From assembly GCF_943373825.1 (NCBI RefSeq), contig NZ_CALSBP010000002.1, positions 310,001 to 374,000 of the forward strand: a stretch of DNA of 64,000 nucleotides. Direction: 5' to 3'. The notes under the pieces are model-generated. The model was given only the letters and a program-made list of their open reading frames with translations, was not told where the DNA came from and did no database searches. Shown here in pieces: positions 60,008-64,000 of this stretch. How positions within the stretch are numbered: position 1 is the first letter of the stretch; each line of letters starts with the position of its first letter. The position numbers and the translations under genes were made by a program. Source of the stretch: Aquimarina spinulae (GTDB lineage Bacteria; Bacteroidota; Bacteroidia; Flavobacteriales; Flavobacteriaceae).

Positions 60008-61462
60008 ATGAAAAAAATACAGAGTTTTGTACTTTTTTACATACTCACTTGCGTAGTTTATACACAAAAACGTATGGATTCTCTTGCTGTTAGAGAAGAT
60101 TTTAGGATTTTTGAAAATATCCTTAAAAAAGGACACCCCAGTTTATATGAATATATTGATCAAGATTCTTTGGAATATATTTTTGAAGTCACAAAAGAAT
60201 CCCTAACTACAACAGATTCTGATATAAAATTATATCAAAACATGCTGGATGTTACAGATAGAATAAAAGATGGACATCTTTCATTTTTTGCTCCCAATAC
60301 CATAAAAACAGATCAATATTATTTCCCTTTGATTCTTAAACTAATAAATACAGAGTTTTATACCGATACCGATGATTTTGATATCCCGATAGGCTCAAAA
60401 ATTAATCGAATCAATGGAAGAAAAACTTATAAAATTTTACAACACCTAAAGAAATACGTACCAAGTGACGGCTATAATCTCACTCGAAAATATAGAGAAA
60501 TAGAATTGAAATTCGGGTTATACTTTGCATATGAATATGGTATTGAGAAAAAATTTAGCATCGACTATACAGAACCAGATGGTGCAGAAAAAAATAAAAT
60601 ATTACCAGCAGAATCTTTTGTAAACGTAAGACTTAGAAACACCAAGCGTAATTCTTATTTTGCTTCATATCATAACCAAGAAAACAGTTTTGACTACTTT
60701 GATACATTTATCAATAACAAAAGCCCTTTTGTGTATTACAAAGAAGACTTAAATACGGCCGTCGTAGTGGTCAATTCATTTAGAGGAGATCTCAGAATTT
60801 TTAAATCTAATCTAACAAAAATCTTTAAAGAAATTAATAAAAAGAAAATTAGTAATCTTATCGTTGATGTTCGACAAAATGATGGAGGTTTTAGATCTAA
60901 TGCAGTACATTTATTCTCATTCATCACCAACAGTGTATTTAAACAGATAACTAGTGAATATGTGGCTTCACTTACTGTTCCCGAACGAAAACATGTCACC
61001 AAGACCTATCTTAGTGAAAAGCATTTTTTAAAAGATAAGTTTTATAACCATCCTATATATGATGGATGGAAACTAATTTTTGATGATATGGAAGCTCTTA
61101 TGGTTCCTGATAAAGATAGATTTCGAGGAAACGTATATGTGCTCGCGGGGGGAGCAACTTTTTCTGCCGGATCTGCCTTTGCATTAAATGTTAAAAATGA
61201 CCCTAACATTATTTTGGTAGGAGAAGAAACCGGTGGTGGATATCACTTTTCTAATGGAGAGTTTCCTGTATATTACGAATTTCCTAATTCCAAAATAATT
61301 ATGGTAATGTATATGGAAAAAATCAACCATTATGTAATAGACAAAAGAGTTCTTAAAGGGTCTGGTGTACTCCCAGACAGGCAAACTATATTTTCTATTG
61401 ATGATCTAATCTCTGGCAGAGATCCTGACCTGGATTATGTGCTAAAATTGATTCGGGGGTAA
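60008..61462 (+). CDS. S41-family (C-terminal processing) peptidase
   Basis: 484 aa. Short signal peptide, then the catalytic domain with NLIVDVRQNDGGFRSNA and the nucleophile in GGATFSAGSAFAL near residue 385 (Ser of FSAGS), followed by a late EETGGGYHFSNGE segment. A PDZ-like N-terminal region is weak. S41 enzymes trim envelope proteins or hydrolyse exported substrates. Single gene. Confidence 0.85.
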   Translation: MKKIQSFVLFYILTCVVYTQKRMDSLAVREDFRIFENILKKGHPSLYEYIDQDSLEYIFEVTKESLTTTDSDIKLYQNMLDVTDRIKDGHLSFFAPNTIKTDQYYFPLILKLINTEFYTDTDDFDIPIGSKINRINGRKTYKILQHLKKYVPSDGYNLTRKYREIELKFGLYFAYEYGIEKKFSIDYTEPDGAEKNKILPAESFVNVRLRNTKRNSYFASYHNQENSFDYFDTFINNKSPFVYYKEDLNTAVVVVNSFRGDLRIFKSNLTKIFKEINKKKISNLIVDVRQNDGGFRSNAVHLFSFITNSVFKQITSEYVASLTVPERKHVTKTYLSEKHFLKDKFYNHPIYDGWKLIFDDMEALMVPDKDRFRGNVYVLAGGATFSAGSAFALNVKNDPNIILVGEETGGGYHFSNGEFPVYYEFPNSKIIMVMYMEKINHYVIDKRVLKGSGVLPDRQTIFSIDDLISGRDPDLDYVLKLIRG

Positions 61463-61468
61463 GTAAAA

Positions 61469-61657
61469 TCACCCAATATATGTATTTACACTGGTGACTA
61501 ACTCGCAAGAATTATGCAGCATTTGCTTAAATCTTAACGCAAGGTGTTCATCGTTAAACTTCATCGCCTCACTAATACTGTTAGACAATACCAGTTCACC
61601 GATAAGATATTCAACAAAATAACTTTGATCATCTGTTAGAAGTACATATTCTGTCAT
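61469..61657 (-). CDS. Small hypothetical protein, convergent with the S41 gene
   Basis: 62 aa, MTEYVLLTDDQSYFVEYL... with an acidic/hydrophobic mix, no TM or signal. The stop is 7 nt past the S41 peptidase stop. Composition resembles a real small protein; no homologue recognised. Confidence 0.5.
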   Translation of the reverse strand: MTEYVLLTDDQSYFVEYLIGELVLSNSISEAMKFNDEHLALRFKQMLHNSCELVTSVNTYIG

Positions 61658-61892
61658 ACGATAATTTATTTTCCGAACTATATTTTATAATGGTACAACC
61701 TCATAAAGTTCGAAGGTAAAAATAAGTTTAAAACCTGCTCAAAAAGATAAAAGAGCAGAATACTTTTACACAGAAGTATTAACAATTTCATCTTACACTT
61801 AAGTCATAAATATTATTGTACATTCTAATACCATCTTGATTGTTTATCAATTTTTAAAAATTCTAAATGGTATTTACTTACTACAAATACTT

Positions 61893-61900
61893 TAAATTTG
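61893..61900 (+). promoter_or_regulatory. -7 box (TAAATTTG) for the DUF4202 gene
   Basis: Exact TAnnTTTG match 26 nt before the start at 61927. The -33 TTG is not clear. Confidence 0.4.
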
Positions 61901-61926
61901 TTATTGCACTAAAAAAGTAATCCTAT

Positions 61927-62520
61927 ATGTCAGTAGACAAACTAGCAAAAGCCTACATTAGTATTGATAAAGCAAATGCAAAAGACCCAAATAAGGAAAA
62001 AGTAAATGATGTATTTGTTCCCAAAGAATTAATCTATGGGCAACGAATGACTGATACTATTGAAAAGTTTGAACCAAATGCTCCCGAAGCTCTTAAACTT
62101 GCTGCACGATCGCAGCATATTTGCAGGTGGGAAATCCCTCGCAAAAATTATGCAATGGATCGTATTGGTTATTTAAAATGGAGAGAAGAACTAAAAAAAT
62201 TTCATGCATTAAAAGCCTCAGAGATTCTCGATGAGGTTGGTTATGATATAGAAACGATTAACCGGGTATCTTTTTTGATTCAAAAGAAAAAATTAAAAAA
62301 AGATCAGGATACACAAACTTTAGAAGACGTGATCTGTCTCGTTTTTCTTAATTTTTACTATGAAGATTTTCTGACTAAACATACCGATCAAAAAGTAATA
62401 GATATCCTTCAAAAAACCTGGCGTAAAATGTCTGAAAAAGGTCACGAATCTGCACTACAACTTTCCTATTCAGAAAAAGCTTTAGACTTAATTAAACAAG
62501 CATTGAGTAAAGATTCCTGA
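61927..62520 (+). CDS. DUF4202 family protein
   Basis: 197 aa. The pattern RSQHICRWEIPRKNYAMDRIGYLKWR (an H...W...Y...R motif) and the C-terminal VICLVFLNFYYEDF are typical of DUF4202. No signal peptide or TM helix. Cytoplasmic. Function unknown. Convergent with the GlcNAc-kinase-like gene (6 nt apart). Confidence 0.82.
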   Translation: MSVDKLAKAYISIDKANAKDPNKEKVNDVFVPKELIYGQRMTDTIEKFEPNAPEALKLAARSQHICRWEIPRKNYAMDRIGYLKWREELKKFHALKASEILDEVGYDIETINRVSFLIQKKKLKKDQDTQTLEDVICLVFLNFYYEDFLTKHTDQKVIDILQKTWRKMSEKGHESALQLSYSEKALDLIKQALSKDS

Positions 62521-62526
62521 CCTATA

Positions 62527-63393
62527 TTAAAGTTTAGCTTTTTTTTTAATGACTTCGTTGCGATAGTAATCAATAATTCCATCAATGGGTCTTCTTACGA
62601 TATTACCAACTTTTAGGTGATATGGCCATACTGCTGCTCTTATAATATCTTCACTAAAATGAGCTATCGAACCAATAAAGTGTATAGGTACATGTTGTGA
62701 TTCTGGAAAACACAGGACCCTGGTCTCTATAAACTCCTGAATACCTTCGGTAATAATTTTATAAAAATAGCCGTTGCGCTCACTGGTAAAAATAAATTCT
62801 GCAAAAGAAGCCAAATATGTATTAGGATTTTCTCTTTTGTATAAGTTTTCTTTAATTGAATCTGAAGAAAGGTCAAAACGTTTTTCAAATTCTGATGCTA
62901 TTTCGGGAGGCATTCTTTTATAGTAATAATCGCGTATTAGTTTTTTTCCAAAGTGATTTCCACTAGCCTCATCCATAAGAATATACCCCAGAGAATCTAC
63001 CGACATATGAATATCTTCGCCATCAAAGTAACAACTATTAGATCCTGTCCCTAAAATACATATAATCCCTGGTTCTGTTGTAGCGGCATACACTGCTGCA
63101 ACCATATCTTCTTTAACGATAACTTCTGCACCAACAAAAAAGTCCTCAAAGACTTTTTTCAACATTACTGCTGGTTTTTTTGTACCGCATCCTGCTCCAT
63201 AAAAATGAACAGTATCAATTTTATCTTGATAGGAAGAAAGTTTGTCGTTTTTTCTAACTCTTTCTTCTAAGAGAGATTTTTCGAATACAGCAGGGTTTAA
63301 CCCTTCTGTACGGGTTTTAAAAACGATTTCTCCTACATCATCCAGAAGAATCCAATCGCATTTAGTAGAACCGCCATCAGCTAATAAAATCAT
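62527..63393 (-). CDS. BadF/BadG/BcrA/BcrD-type ATPase, N-acetylglucosamine-kinase-like
   Basis: 288 aa. ASKHA ATPase fold: phosphate-1 motif LADGGSTKCDWIL, adenosine-binding CILGTGSNSCYFDG, and a later EASGNHFGKKL. Such enzymes phosphorylate amino sugars such as GlcNAc. The exact substrate is not set by the sequence. Upstream lies gapA, 159 nt away on the same strand, possibly in the same transcript. Confidence 0.85.
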   Translation of the reverse strand: MILLADGGSTKCDWILLDDVGEIVFKTRTEGLNPAVFEKSLLEERVRKNDKLSSYQDKIDTVHFYGAGCGTKKPAVMLKKVFEDFFVGAEVIVKEDMVAAVYAATTEPGIICILGTGSNSCYFDGEDIHMSVDSLGYILMDEASGNHFGKKLIRDYYYKRMPPEIASEFEKRFDLSSDSIKENLYKRENPNTYLASFAEFIFTSERNGYFYKIITEGIQEFIETRVLCFPESQHVPIHFIGSIAHFSEDIIRAAVWPYHLKVGNIVRRPIDGIIDYYRNEVIKKKAKL

Positions 63394-63552
63394 TTAAAAA
63401 ATTTGTTATGTGGTTAGCAAATAGAATAAATACTAACATTTATTCTTTTGAATTTAATATGCTATCATCTCGAGCGTAATCGAAAACTATTAATTCTAAT
63501 TACTATTTTTTAATTACGCTCAGATAGCCAATACTATACGTTATATAATACT

Positions 63553-64000
<448 letters not shown>

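Overview
The window looks like chromosomal DNA from a marine member of the Flavobacteriaceae (Bacteroidota), perhaps Aquimarina or a close relative. The signs are low G+C content, several secreted proteins with type IX secretion (T9SS) C-terminal sorting domains, lipoproteins with SCK/GCK lipoboxes, a Bacteroidota-type arginine pathway built on N-acyl-ornithine carbamoyltransferase, promoters of the TTG-N~20-TAnnTTTG kind, and LuxR response regulators of the flavobacterial TYRxI...KTRVGL type. I see no rRNA, tRNA, CRISPR array, transposase or integrase.

Layout. (1) 1-6883, minus strand: arginine operon GNAT-argG-argC-proC-argD-argF'-argB-argE (argE runs off the window). A possible Arg-codon leader peptide and a perfect 26-bp inverted repeat lie upstream of it. 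(2) 7481-15482, minus: ilvD-ilvB-ilvN-ilvC-ilvA, preceded by two serial attenuators. Each has its own Ile/Val-rich leader peptide, antiterminator and intrinsic terminator. (3) 15683-21132: a large T9SS-secreted reprolysin-like protease, the deletion remnant of a second T9SS protein, and a 92-bp tandem repeat array. (4) 21139-24089, minus: a four-gene signalling module (unknown-domain protein, multi-TM protein, HisKA_3 kinase, LuxR regulator), then a TPR-CHAT protein (24877-28434). (5) 28961-33651, minus: 5-oxoprolinase genes pxpABC with an Nramp-like transporter and a DUF2891 lipoprotein. (6) 33858-41268: M16 peptidase, DUF4214-like lipoprotein, a small double-glycine-leader Cys-rich peptide, a T9SS protein and a TPR/AraC regulator. 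(7) 41412-46551: a roughly 5-kb island bounded by direct repeats of the comM 3' end. It holds a frameshifted lectin-like gene, a Trp/Pro-rich unknown protein and a second, diverged copy of the four-gene signalling module on the plus strand. (8) 46438-64000: comM, lysC and a divergent ACT-like protein, M13 peptidase, RES-Xre toxin-antitoxin pair, membrane patatin, small T9SS-like protein, hybrid histidine kinase, a carboxypeptidase-regulatory-like surface protein, S41 peptidase, DUF4202 protein, a GlcNAc-kinase-like ATPase and the C-terminal part of GAPDH.

How the parts work together. The first 15 kb is amino-acid biosynthesis that appears to be controlled by leader translation: Ile/Val codons for ilv (strong case) and possibly Arg codons for arg (weaker case). 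The rest is mostly envelope, secretion and signalling genes. The most unusual element is the duplicated module in which an uncharacterised domain protein is coupled to a membrane protein, kinase and regulator. One copy is cytoplasmic and linked to a CHAT protein. The other is a lipoprotein form inside an island at comM.
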